NCBI GenBank assembly: GCA_022822185.1
Contig: JAJECE010000005.1
Span: 1 to 37,088 of the forward strand
Source: Rhodothermales bacterium
Lineage (GTDB): Bacteria > Bacteroidota > Rhodothermia > Rhodothermales > Bin80
DNA: 37,088 nucleotides
Reading direction: 5' to 3'
Shown here: positions 9,437 through 17,239 of the stretch, one piece after another
How the letters are laid out: every line of letters begins with the position of its first letter
How positions within the stretch are numbered: the first letter of the stretch is position 1
Program-made: the position numbers and the translations under genes
The notes under the pieces: model-generated
Seen by the model: the letters and a program-made list of their open reading frames with translations, nothing else
The model's database searches: none
Told to the model about the DNA's origin: nothing

Positions 9437-10051
9437 ATGATTCCCTACGACATTGACGAGGCCCTGCATGTGCTTAGGGCCTCCGACCCCCGCATGGCCA
9501 GTCTGATTACCCGCGTTGGGGCCTTTGAATTGATCTTGACCCGCGAATGGAGCCCTTTTCAGGCACTGGTGCGCTCGGTCATCTTCCAGCAAATTTCAAC
9601 GCATGCAGGCAAAGCCATCCAGGGGCGGCTGTTTGACCGGTTTGATGGCCCTCCTGAACCGGCTGCTCTGCTTGAAACGCCCCATGGCACCCTCCGATCA
9701 GTGGGGCTGTCAAAGACAAAGGAGAATACGATCCGCAGTTTAGCCGCAAGTGCAAAAGACGGCACACTGCCAGATCGAACACGCATCCAGACCATGGGAG
9801 ACGAAGAGATCATTGAGGCGCTGACGGTGCATCGGGGGATCGGGATCTGGACGGTTCAGATGCTTCTGATTTTTAATCTGGGCCGCCCGGATGTATGGCC
9901 GGTTACCGATCTGGGAATCCGCCGCGGCTACAAGATCGCCTACGAACTGGAGGAACTCCCCAAACCCTCAGACCTTCAGTCGCTGGGGAATGATTGGAAA
10001 CCATTCCGAAGTGTTGCCAGCTGGTACCTCTGGCGTGCGAATGACCTGTGA
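9437..10051 (+). CDS. DNA-3-methyladenine glycosylase II-type base-excision enzyme (HhH-GPD)
   Basis: This 204-residue protein lacks the N-terminal AlkA domain and is essentially one HhH-GPD unit, as in short AlkA/MpgII-like glycosylases. It should excise alkylated purines from DNA. It shows the QQIS substrate-pocket helix at 51-54, the helix-hairpin-helix at 129-142 (LTVHRGIGIWTVQM) and the catalytic aspartate D158 in the PVTDLGIRRG segment. There are no Fe-S cysteines at the C-terminus, which argues against an EndoIII/MutY function. The last 84 bases overlap the 3' end of the convergent ferrochelatase-like gene. No alkylation-response regulator is nearby. Confidence 0.88.
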   Translation: MIPYDIDEALHVLRASDPRMASLITRVGAFELILTREWSPFQALVRSVIFQQISTHAGKAIQGRLFDRFDGPPEPAALLETPHGTLRSVGLSKTKENTIRSLAASAKDGTLPDRTRIQTMGDEEIIEALTVHRGIGIWTVQMLLIFNLGRPDVWPVTDLGIRRGYKIAYELEELPKPSDLQSLGNDWKPFRSVASWYLWRANDL

Positions 10052-11158
10052 ATCAGGCGGCACACTACGCATACTGGACTCCACCGCCTCGCCGATCATA
10101 TCGGACAGAGTTTCCAGAAACAGCCCATAACTGTTCAATGCCTTGGCAACTTCAAAGTGATGAACTCCTGACTGATGGGCAAAATTCCGGCAGGCAATAT
10201 CCATGCTGTACGTTGTCTGCAGATTTTCGGTAGTTCCGCAAAGCGGTAGCAGCATAACGCAGCGGTTGCCTGCATAGGCCATTTCAATGACGGTCTCCTT
10301 CAGTTCCCGGAGGTAGTCCCCGATGGGGTCGTAGTATCCATAAAACGCGGTATCCCACGGATGTTGTTCTTTCCGCATCTGCATGACATCTTTGCTCACT
10401 TGCATGACCTCTTCCTTGAACTTAACTTTGTTCTGACCGGGGATCCCTGGAGCACAGAAAATTACCGCTGTACTGGACCGGTACGGTTTTGGAAACCGCT
10501 GGAGTGTCTGGTCGATGCGTTCACTGAGTGCTTTCAGGACTCCCGGAACGCGGCCAAAAGGTGAGATGGCATAGGTTGACCATTTGGGGATCTCATTATT
10601 GGCCGTCAGATTTTGCCATTTTCCGATTGACTTTTGCATCCCTGCATTGGATTCCTGCAAATAGGCAGGGACCAGAATCACATGCTCGATCCCATCCTTT
10701 TTCATCTGCTTTGCCGTATCCGGCAGGGACGGGTATGCATACTGGGTTGCAGCATACACGCGAAAGTCAACATTAATTTTATCTCTCCAGCGTCGACTCA
10801 GAGTATCTTCCAGCCCTTGTGCCTGCTCATGGATTAACTTCTCTGCCGGACAGTTGCCTCCGATGGCTTTCAATTCATGCGCAACTTTTTCCCGCATAGA
10901 CACCGCCGCAAGCCACGAAAAGATCAGTTGCAGGTAGTTTAATCTCTGGGAATAGTTCCCCTGAAACTGGTCGTCGTAAACGCGGCGCAGGAATGAATGA
11001 ACATTCTGAGCCTGACTTGGGCCGCCCCAGTGAAGCAGGACAATCCCAACTCTGTCGAGGTCATGGATTCGCCTCGGATAGAAGTCTCTGTGCGGTATTC
11101 GCAAGGCAGCCTGCTGGACAGGTATACCTCCCGCAATGGTATGTTTAGGAGGAATCAT
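9968..11158 (-). CDS. Ferrochelatase-like protein with substituted active-site residues
   Basis: From ATG 11158 the protein has 396 residues. The frame extends to a TTG at 11176. The fold signature of ferrochelatase (HemH/CpfC) is clear: RVGIVLLHWGGP matches the family opening (LLNLGGP), VILVPAYLQES matches the VVPLYPQ-type strand, and a PL-x(8)-QTTYSMDIA region follows. However, the metal-binding His of the SAHGLP motif is replaced: here it is C-A-P-G-I-P with P237. In the SDHIETLYELD motif the His is N312 and the essential Glu is Q314. The protein also has an N-terminal extension of about 35 residues and a C-terminal extension overlapping the glycosylase gene. The rluA-type gene is immediately upstream (50 bases from its stop to this ATG), so the two are probably co-transcribed. 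It may be a chelatase with altered chemistry, a tetrapyrrole-binding protein or a pseudoenzyme. Confidence 0.78.
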   Translation of the reverse strand: MIPPKHTIAGGIPVQQAALRIPHRDFYPRRIHDLDRVGIVLLHWGGPSQAQNVHSFLRRVYDDQFQGNYSQRLNYLQLIFSWLAAVSMREKVAHELKAIGGNCPAEKLIHEQAQGLEDTLSRRWRDKINVDFRVYAATQYAYPSLPDTAKQMKKDGIEHVILVPAYLQESNAGMQKSIGKWQNLTANNEIPKWSTYAISPFGRVPGVLKALSERIDQTLQRFPKPYRSSTAVIFCAPGIPGQNKVKFKEEVMQVSKDVMQMRKEQHPWDTAFYGYYDPIGDYLRELKETVIEMAYAGNRCVMLLPLCGTTENLQTTYSMDIACRNFAHQSGVHHFEVAKALNSYGLFLETLSDMIGEAVESSMRSVPPDSQVIRTPEVPAGNTSEWFPIIPQRLKV

Positions 11159-11208
11159 AGCGCTTTTACAGTGCAAACGTTTTCATGGTTCCCGTTTTTA
11201 TGTGAATT

Positions 11209-11874
11209 TTAATGAATTTTTGAATTATTTACGAATTTCCCCCAGAAGCCGGGAAATGCGGCTTTGACCTCCATGGGAGTCTTCCGTACGGGGTGCAAAA
11301 AGTGAAGATTCTGACAATGTAAGGCAATTTGGCCACTTTCTGCAAAGTTCTGGCATGCACCATAGCGGGTGTCTCCCAATATGGGGAAGCCCCGCTCACT
11401 GAACTGACATCGAATCTGGTGAGCACGCCCGGTAATCAGTTCAATGGACACCCGTGTATGTGTTCCATTGGTCTCTACGGCATGCCATCGCAGGCTTGCA
11501 TACTTGCCCTGTTCACTGGCTGGAACCACATAGGCCCGGTCGGCCTCCTTATACAGATAATCTTCCATGACTCCACTGCCGGTGAGTACCCCTTCTACTA
11601 GAGCGCTGTAGGTCTTGTTTACATTTCGTTCCCGGAATGTCTGCGACAGGCGCCGTGCTGCCTTGGAGGTCCTTGCAAGCACCATTGCTCCCGATGTGGG
11701 ACGATCCAGTCGATGAACCAGTCCGATATACACATTCCCCGGTTTCCTGTATTTCTCTTTGATGTACTTTTTTGCCAGAGTGACCACATCCGGGGATCCG
11801 CTGCTATCTGCCTGCGACAGCAGTCCCGGCGGTTTATTCAGCGTCAAAAGATGGTTGTCTTCAAAAAGCCACAT
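11209..11874 (-). CDS. RluA-family RNA pseudouridine synthase
   Basis: The 221-residue protein matches the short RluA class without an N-terminal S4 domain. Such enzymes isomerise specific uridines in rRNA or tRNA. The catalytic motif HRLDRPTSG spans residues 54-62 with nucleophile D57. A LNKPPGLLSQ motif at 12-21 and an ITGRAHQIRCQF motif in the C-terminal half complete the family pattern. ATG at 11874 leads directly into the first conserved strand (MWLFEDNHLLTLNKPPG), so the start is secure. It is upstream of the ferrochelatase-like gene on the same strand. The exact RNA target cannot be read from the sequence. Confidence 0.92.
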   Translation of the reverse strand: MWLFEDNHLLTLNKPPGLLSQADSSGSPDVVTLAKKYIKEKYRKPGNVYIGLVHRLDRPTSGAMVLARTSKAARRLSQTFRERNVNKTYSALVEGVLTGSGVMEDYLYKEADRAYVVPASEQGKYASLRWHAVETNGTHTRVSIELITGRAHQIRCQFSERGFPILGDTRYGACQNFAESGQIALHCQNLHFLHPVRKTPMEVKAAFPGFWGKFVNNSKIH

Positions 11875-12582
11875 GGACAGGCAAATTTAAGAAGTGCGAA
11901 AATTGACGGTATTCCGTAAAGTCAGACCGATCTGGAATCCTGTGCGAATCACCTTGCCAAGATTGAATACGTACCCAGATAACGAATCCAAACGTCTGGA
12001 CATTAAGCAGCAATTCATTGATGTTCGTTTCATGAAAAGCTTTTCACAAAGGTTGCACGCGGCTAACTTAGAAAGGTGCACACCGTGTTACTCCCCTGTC
12101 ATCTATTCGCCTTTCGATGAGCATCCCCATGTGCACATTAGGTGAAAGACTCTCCGAGTGAAACCAATGATGCCATTGACAGGATCCTCCAAACGAGGCA
12201 GAAACGGGGATAGATCACATAAGACAGACTTTTCTGTATTACCTGTATCTGAATCTGGGCAATCTTCTGCAGCAGGAATCCCATCCTATACAACTGCGCG
12301 ATCATCAAACGGATAGAATCTATCCCTGAGCAACCGTTGTCAGCAGCCAGACACGGATCATGCCCTATCGACCTTCGTCGGCTTGCGATGTGGCATTTCC
12401 TGCGAAGTTGCTATATTTCACTGCCGAATTGAATTGGAGTACACGATGAATTCAGATGGAACTCGGAAGATCTGAACCCTGACCGCACGTTCCATCGATT
12501 GCCCAGACAAATCCATCTGAATACACAGTCCGTTGCAATACTCGGCGGCCCTTATGTCTGATAACATGAATGCTTGAACTGA
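11875..12582. other. Long non-coding leader of the Zorya locus
   Basis: These 708 bases contain no ORF that looks like a real protein; the longest open frames have no family character. Two tiny ORFs precede zorA. One starts at ATG 12446, has a GGAG 8 bases upstream and runs nine codons. The other starts at ATG 12554 and runs seven codons. The region also holds an inverted repeat at 12450-12522. It presumably carries the promoter of zorABC. I could not find a good match to the Bacteroidota TTTG/TAnnTTTG promoter. Confidence 0.45.
12450..12522. repeat. Perfect 11-bp inverted repeat upstream of zorA
   Basis: ATTCAGATGGA (12450-12460) and TCCATCTGAAT (12512-12522) are exact reverse complements separated by 51 bases. 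The right arm ends 60 bases before the zorA ATG. A shorter overlapping pair, TTCAGAT (12451-12457) with ATCTGAA (12470-12476), shares the left arm, so two alternative stem-loops are possible. This could be an operator pair or a leader RNA switch, but no function is proven. Confidence 0.4.
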
Positions 12583-14346
12583 ATGAATGTGTCCAGTTTT
12601 TTCCTCACCCCGATATTTCTCTATGTATACGCTGGCGCAGTTTCCGTGTTTTTTGTTTACTGGACATGGCAACTGATCAAGAGCGCAAAAGATCTCCGAA
12701 AACGATTGCTTGAGGCAACGGAAAAACTTAGCAAAATTGACGGCGAACAGGGGTTTGTGGAGCATTTTGAAGAATTCCATGCCTATGCGGGCAAAAAGTT
12801 TGGCCGGGCCTGGGAAGAGTTCGTAGAGATGCTCATCCTGCCTCCGCCTGGCTCAGGGGATCCGGTTCGGAACACAAGCGGGGTTTCAAACTACCTGAAC
12901 GAAACGACCATCATTTTTCCTGAGGTGAATTTTCGATTTTTCCGCTCCGTTCCAAATTTGCTGATGGGGCTGGGGATTCTCGGTACGTTTCTCGGCTTGG
13001 CCGTTGGAGTTGGATCAGCGGATACGGGCCTATCCTCTGGTATCCCCAGTGAAATTACTGCATCTCTAGAGCAACTTCTGTCCGGCGCTTCGTTAGCCTT
13101 TTACTCCTCTATCGTTGGAATTTTGCTCTCCCTTATTTTCGTCGGGATTGAGCGTAGACAGTCCAGAAAACTTCATCTTGACCTGTACAATTGGGTTGAT
13201 GAACTGGAAAAACACCTGCGGCTTATCACAGCCCCGGAGATTGCGCTCAAACAATTGAATGAGGCAGAGGATGCAACAACCCAGCTTAGACAATTCAACA
13301 CCGACCTCGTATTCTCCATTGAGCAGGCACTTGAGGAGAAAGTTGCAGGCCGGCTTACCCCGCATCTTGAGCAATTAGTAACATCCATCGAAGGGCTGCG
13401 GTCTGATCGAACCAGTGAAGCCGGACACATGATTGAACGCTCTCTTGCACAGTTTACGGCCGCAATGCAGCAGCAAACCGGTGCTCAGTTTGAGGAAATG
13501 GCTTCGGTTGTCGGCAATCTGAACAGTACGCTCAAAGATGCCTCAAACGGTTTTGCACAAACCCAACATGATCTCTATACCACAATGAACTCTCTTGTCG
13601 AGAGCATGGAAGCATCTTTGGATGGGAGCACAAGGTCAATGACCGAAACTCTGCAGCAATCCTTAAATGGCGTGTCCGATATTGTAGCAAATGCATCCAG
13701 ACAGATGACGGATCAAATGGTCGAGTCCACCAATGCCTCTGCACTGGAGTTGCGCACTACGATCAGCCGCCTTACCGAGGATTTAGCAAAAACCAGTATT
13801 GATGCTGTTCATCAGATCGCCGGGTCAGTAAACAGTTTACAAGAGGCCGCCGAAAGCCTTGGGCGGTCCACACAGCAAAGCGAAAAAATGCTGTTAAGCA
13901 TGACCGGGTTCGTGAATCAGTTGAACTCAATTCGCCATATCATATCATCGTCCCACAAAGAAATGTCAACTATATCTGTACAGATGGAGCAGGTTGCACA
14001 GAACATTCAGACTTCCAGTGACCGATCTGCGAATTCGCTGGAATTGACACAGGACGCGGTAGGCAGTATGGGTGCATTGATCCAGAAACTTAAAGAGCAC
14101 CAGCAATCTACTGCAACTGCCTGGACCCAGTATCAGGAACGATTCGAGGATATTGATGTCTCGTTAAAGAGTGTATTTGTACAAATGGATGAGGGGCTGT
14201 CACGATATTGTGTGCAGGTTCAAGAGTTTGCTACCACACTTGACCGAACATTCTCCGAGGCTATCGGGAATCTGTCTGGTGCCATATCAGAATTTAATGA
14301 TTCTATTGATGACCTCGTTCCACGTCTTCCAAATAATACCCCATGA
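12583..14346 (+). CDS. zorA: Zorya defence protein ZorA (MotA/ExbB-like channel with long coiled-coil tail)
   Basis: The 587-residue membrane protein has three predicted helices: 10-32, 121-143 (PNLLMGLGILGTFLGLAVGV) and 166-189 (SGASLAFYSSIVGILLSLIF). The latter two are the MotA/TolQ/ExbB proton-channel core, with T135 and the S175/S176 pair as likely pore polar residues. Residues from about 200 to 570 are a long, Gln/Ser/Glu-rich coiled coil, the cytoplasmic tail that in characterised Zorya transmits phage sensing from the envelope. ZorA works as a pentamer around a ZorB dimer. Its TGA overlaps the zorB ATG (ATGA), indicating translational coupling. From memory, the tail is shorter than in the E. 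coli type I protein (about 730 residues in total). Confidence 0.93.
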   Translation: MNVSSFFLTPIFLYVYAGAVSVFFVYWTWQLIKSAKDLRKRLLEATEKLSKIDGEQGFVEHFEEFHAYAGKKFGRAWEEFVEMLILPPPGSGDPVRNTSGVSNYLNETTIIFPEVNFRFFRSVPNLLMGLGILGTFLGLAVGVGSADTGLSSGIPSEITASLEQLLSGASLAFYSSIVGILLSLIFVGIERRQSRKLHLDLYNWVDELEKHLRLITAPEIALKQLNEAEDATTQLRQFNTDLVFSIEQALEEKVAGRLTPHLEQLVTSIEGLRSDRTSEAGHMIERSLAQFTAAMQQQTGAQFEEMASVVGNLNSTLKDASNGFAQTQHDLYTTMNSLVESMEASLDGSTRSMTETLQQSLNGVSDIVANASRQMTDQMVESTNASALELRTTISRLTEDLAKTSIDAVHQIAGSVNSLQEAAESLGRSTQQSEKMLLSMTGFVNQLNSIRHIISSSHKEMSTISVQMEQVAQNIQTSSDRSANSLELTQDAVGSMGALIQKLKEHQQSTATAWTQYQERFEDIDVSLKSVFVQMDEGLSRYCVQVQEFATTLDRTFSEAIGNLSGAISEFNDSIDDLVPRLPNNTP

Positions 14347-15221
14347 TGAGAAAATTGCAATCCTCATCAAACCCGGGGCAGGGGGATCAGAACTATCTTG
14401 CCAGTATTAGCGATGTGATGGCGGCACTCATATTCGTGTTTATCATCATGTTAGCCCTGTTTGCTTATCAATTATCAAACGTTACAGAAGAACAGGCCAA
14501 TGTTACCGAGAGATTGACTGCGAGTGACGAAACACGTGATCATATTCTACGAGAACTGGAAAACCGACTGGAAGAGGCTGGCATGAGTGTTGAGGTGCTC
14601 CAGGACCAGGGCGTGCTCCGCCTGTCGGATAATGCAATCAATTTCCCGTCCGGCAGCGAAAACCCCGTCGTGGAACATCAACGCAATGTCGGACGATTGG
14701 CAAAGGCGCTGGCGGAAGTTGTCCCCTGCTATGTTTCGTCTGACAGGGAGGCCATGATTGCCGGATCCGATATAGATCCTGCTGTACTGACCACTGAGAA
14801 TACACCGCTATACTGCCAACCAACTGAAATAACCTCGACATATACCTGTGAGGAACAGGACTATCCATGGCTTCTGGAAACCCTGCTTATTGAGGGGCAC
14901 ACCGACAGTATTCCCGTGGCTGGTGACCGGCGTTTTCGAGACAATCTTGAATTATCCTCCATGCGTGCTGCTACGGTGTACCGCATGATCACGGCATGTG
15001 AACCCCGCATTGAACGCATTCGCAACACGGAAAACGTTCCCGTGCTGAGCACGAGCGGCTATGGGTACACGCGACCGGCAACACTTGACCCTGAACTGTC
15101 CGACTACAATAGACGTATTGATCTGCGACTTCTCCTTGAACCTCCCGATGATGCCATGTCATCTGCCGAATCGAATCTCCAGGAACAACTCCTGCAGCGT
15201 CTTGGCGAGGAAACTCAATGA
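14343..15221 (+). CDS. zorB: Zorya defence protein ZorB (MotB/OmpA-like peptidoglycan-binding stator)
   Basis: The 292-residue protein has one N-terminal transmembrane helix (about 24-43) carrying the ion-carrying aspartate D24 in SISDVMAAL, equivalent to the MotB plug Asp. A short linker coiled coil (47-80) precedes a C-terminal OmpA-like peptidoglycan-binding domain with EGHTD (184-188), NLELSSMRA (201-209) and YNRRIDL (255-261). Between these motifs is an insertion with cysteines C129, C158 and C169, plus C219 later, all expected in the periplasm and able to form disulfides. It overlaps zorA and zorC by ATGA junctions. ATG 14343 and ATG 14346 are both possible starts. Confidence 0.93.
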   Translation: MMRKLQSSSNPGQGDQNYLASISDVMAALIFVFIIMLALFAYQLSNVTEEQANVTERLTASDETRDHILRELENRLEEAGMSVEVLQDQGVLRLSDNAINFPSGSENPVVEHQRNVGRLAKALAEVVPCYVSSDREAMIAGSDIDPAVLTTENTPLYCQPTEITSTYTCEEQDYPWLLETLLIEGHTDSIPVAGDRRFRDNLELSSMRAATVYRMITACEPRIERIRNTENVPVLSTSGYGYTRPATLDPELSDYNRRIDLRLLLEPPDDAMSSAESNLQEQLLQRLGEETQ

Positions 15222-16882
15222 GCAAAAAATCTCTAAAGGAAACGCTGTCAAAATGGAGTGGATTGCCGAAGCCTCCACATCGACTAGAGCCAAGACAGAC
15301 GCAAAAAGCAGCCGCTGAAGTTGCGAGATTTTGGGGAACTGAATTATCAAGGAAACCCGCAGACTATGATCTGAAAGATCTTCATCAGCGAATATCACGC
15401 AGTTGGCACCGATACCGTATGCTTACTGAGTACGACAAAACCGATACAGATAAGTTAACCTGGGTTTCATTTTTTGAGCAGGAGGCCACGAAATCAGGGG
15501 ATTCTCCTTCTCGTGACCTTCGAAGGCTGCCGTGGATTCTATTTTATTCTCCCCTTGAGCAAACCTCAACACGGCAGCAGTCAGGATCCAATGGCTGGCT
15601 GGGTGGAGATCCGCTGTTTGTCAGACATTATGGGCGCTGGCTGTCTGAGCAGAGGAACACACGCTCCGTACGAGCTCTCTTGAGTGAGTTCCTGCTTACC
15701 TATCCCATCGAACTATCTACGTTTGAGGAACTTCGGAGTCTGCTCCAATCCTCCATTACCGGAACGGCGGCATCAAATCTCAAGTCGCTGCAAAAATGGC
15801 AACAAAGATGTCACCAATTCCGTCTTTTAGAGACAGACGGCAGCCGTTTATTCATTGAAAAACTTGTATTGCTTCGGGATGATGTGCAGGAAATCTTGAA
15901 TCATGAGGGTTTTGAAGGCAGACTTGCACGAGGAGGGTTTCTAAAATCCGGCATTCTCGAATATCTTCCGAGGGCCAGCGAACTCCTGAAGGGAGATGGT
16001 TTACCGCCTGCCCGGCTCGCACGACTGCTGCAAGTCCTTGAAGTTGACGACGGCCTGCGTTTTGATGATCGCACCGTTCGGGCCGCAATTGCGGAATCAT
16101 TCCTCGCCCCGTTCTCCGAAGGGTATTTGCCTCATGGAGCCCGAGATCAATTGGAACCTTTTTTCATGCGGCACTTCGGTGACCCGCGTCTTCCATCAGG
16201 AAAATCCAGTTGGTCCGGGGTACCGGAAGAATTTCGTCTGGTCATCAAGAGGTGGCTGACGGAGCAGACACTTGAAGAATTTTTCAGGCTTATCAAAGAG
16301 ACGGCTCTGGACCGTCACTGGTCGTACCGGCAGACATTCTGGAAAGCCTATTTTGATCATCACTTGATTCTTGATGCCTGGTTTGTTCTGGGAACCAGAG
16401 CGCGGCGGCTTATGAAATCCCTGAAAGACAAAGAGCATTCGTACGGAATGCTTCGGGGTGGTGCGGCAGGTGATCAGTCTGTACTTCTGTTACGCATGCA
16501 TAGCGCAACAATCGTGGAGTGGAGCCACAGTGGAGCATGCCGCATATGGCTTGACGGCAATTCCAGCGCTCCAGAACTGTACAGAGATATGAACAGCCCG
16601 TACACAGGCCAAGAACTGCGGGCAATTGCAGATTTGGAACAACCCCATTACAGCAGTGAAACCGGGCGGTGGCAGGATGCGATTGCAGACTGGCTGCAGG
16701 ACAACACAGGAGTGGAGGTTCCTCGTTCAGAATACTTTGAGGGATCCGAATCTTTTAACAATAACCCATCCCGTACACAGCCAGGCATCGGGAATTCCCC
16801 TGCCCCGGTCCAACCTGAAAAAGCGCGGAAGCCGTTCTCCATCTCCAGCTTCAGACATAGATGGGGATCTCAAAATCACTGA
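15218..16882 (+). CDS. zorC: Zorya type I protein ZorC (EH_Signature domain)
   Basis: The 554-residue soluble, mostly helical protein follows zorB with an ATGA overlap. The part from about 315 to 450 carries the pattern of the EH_Signature family: an FGDPR segment at 320-324, then RWLTEQTLEEFF (345-356), an E...W.YR..FW..Y run (361-378), and a later IVEWSHSGACRIW stretch (432-444). ZorC is found only in type I Zorya, where it binds DNA and, with ZorD, is required for defence. The N-terminal 300 residues show no motif I recognise. The C-terminal tail after about 505 is low-complexity Pro/Ser/Lys. Another frame remains open past the stop to 16958 and could be the original C-terminus after a frameshift. 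Confidence 0.88.
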   Translation: MSKKSLKETLSKWSGLPKPPHRLEPRQTQKAAAEVARFWGTELSRKPADYDLKDLHQRISRSWHRYRMLTEYDKTDTDKLTWVSFFEQEATKSGDSPSRDLRRLPWILFYSPLEQTSTRQQSGSNGWLGGDPLFVRHYGRWLSEQRNTRSVRALLSEFLLTYPIELSTFEELRSLLQSSITGTAASNLKSLQKWQQRCHQFRLLETDGSRLFIEKLVLLRDDVQEILNHEGFEGRLARGGFLKSGILEYLPRASELLKGDGLPPARLARLLQVLEVDDGLRFDDRTVRAAIAESFLAPFSEGYLPHGARDQLEPFFMRHFGDPRLPSGKSSWSGVPEEFRLVIKRWLTEQTLEEFFRLIKETALDRHWSYRQTFWKAYFDHHLILDAWFVLGTRARRLMKSLKDKEHSYGMLRGGAAGDQSVLLLRMHSATIVEWSHSGACRIWLDGNSSAPELYRDMNSPYTGQELRAIADLEQPHYSSETGRWQDAIADWLQDNTGVEVPRSEYFEGSESFNNNPSRTQPGIGNSPAPVQPEKARKPFSISSFRHRWGSQNH

Positions 16883-16951
16883 TTCGCTGTGGCAAAATTC
16901 TCGAGAAACGAACTCTCGTATTGCAGCCGATAACCTATCTGATTTCCTGGA

Positions 16952-17209
16952 TCACTGATGAATCTGCGGGAGCGTATAGTTTACGACCTTCATCAGTAAA
17001 CCTACAATAGAAGCAGTCGCAGATCCGAGAAGTGTAACGATAATTGAGGGATGATAATCTAAACGATTCATCCCGTCAAGAACTACAATGACCACCACAA
17101 AGATGAGCCAAATCAGTACCAGACACCCAACTGACGGAACAATCCATCTCTGCATTTCCAATCTTCGAACCCGTTCCTCCCGTCCCAAATCATTACTTTC
17201 ACGCAGCAC
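16952..17209 (-). CDS. Two-helix small membrane protein, probable PanT-type toxin
   Basis: This 85-residue protein starts with a basic, amphipathic region (EERVRRLEMQRW) and has two hydrophobic helices (about 23-44 and 56-77). The second is Gly/Ser/Ala-rich (GSATASIVGLLM). It lies directly downstream of a Panacea-domain gene. Small two-helix membrane proteins are among the toxins neutralised by Panacea antitoxins, so I infer a membrane-acting toxin; no direct evidence is visible. The annotated start is GTG 17209 and is weak. A better-placed ATG at 17240 overlaps the panA stop (TGATG) but is out of frame by one base across an A7 tract (17226-17220, minus strand). The gene converges on zorC with a 69-bp gap. 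Confidence 0.62.
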   Translation of the reverse strand: MLRESNDLGREERVRRLEMQRWIVPSVGCLVLIWLIFVVVIVVLDGMNRLDYHPSIIVTLLGSATASIVGLLMKVVNYTLPQIHQ

Positions 17210-17239
17210 CCTCGATTTGTTTTTTTATGCGGCGGCGCA

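Noticed and set aside
11894-12145. An 83-codon plus-strand open frame in the zorA leader.
   Set aside because: No family character, no ribosome site, and the opposite strand is equally open. I treat it as chance.
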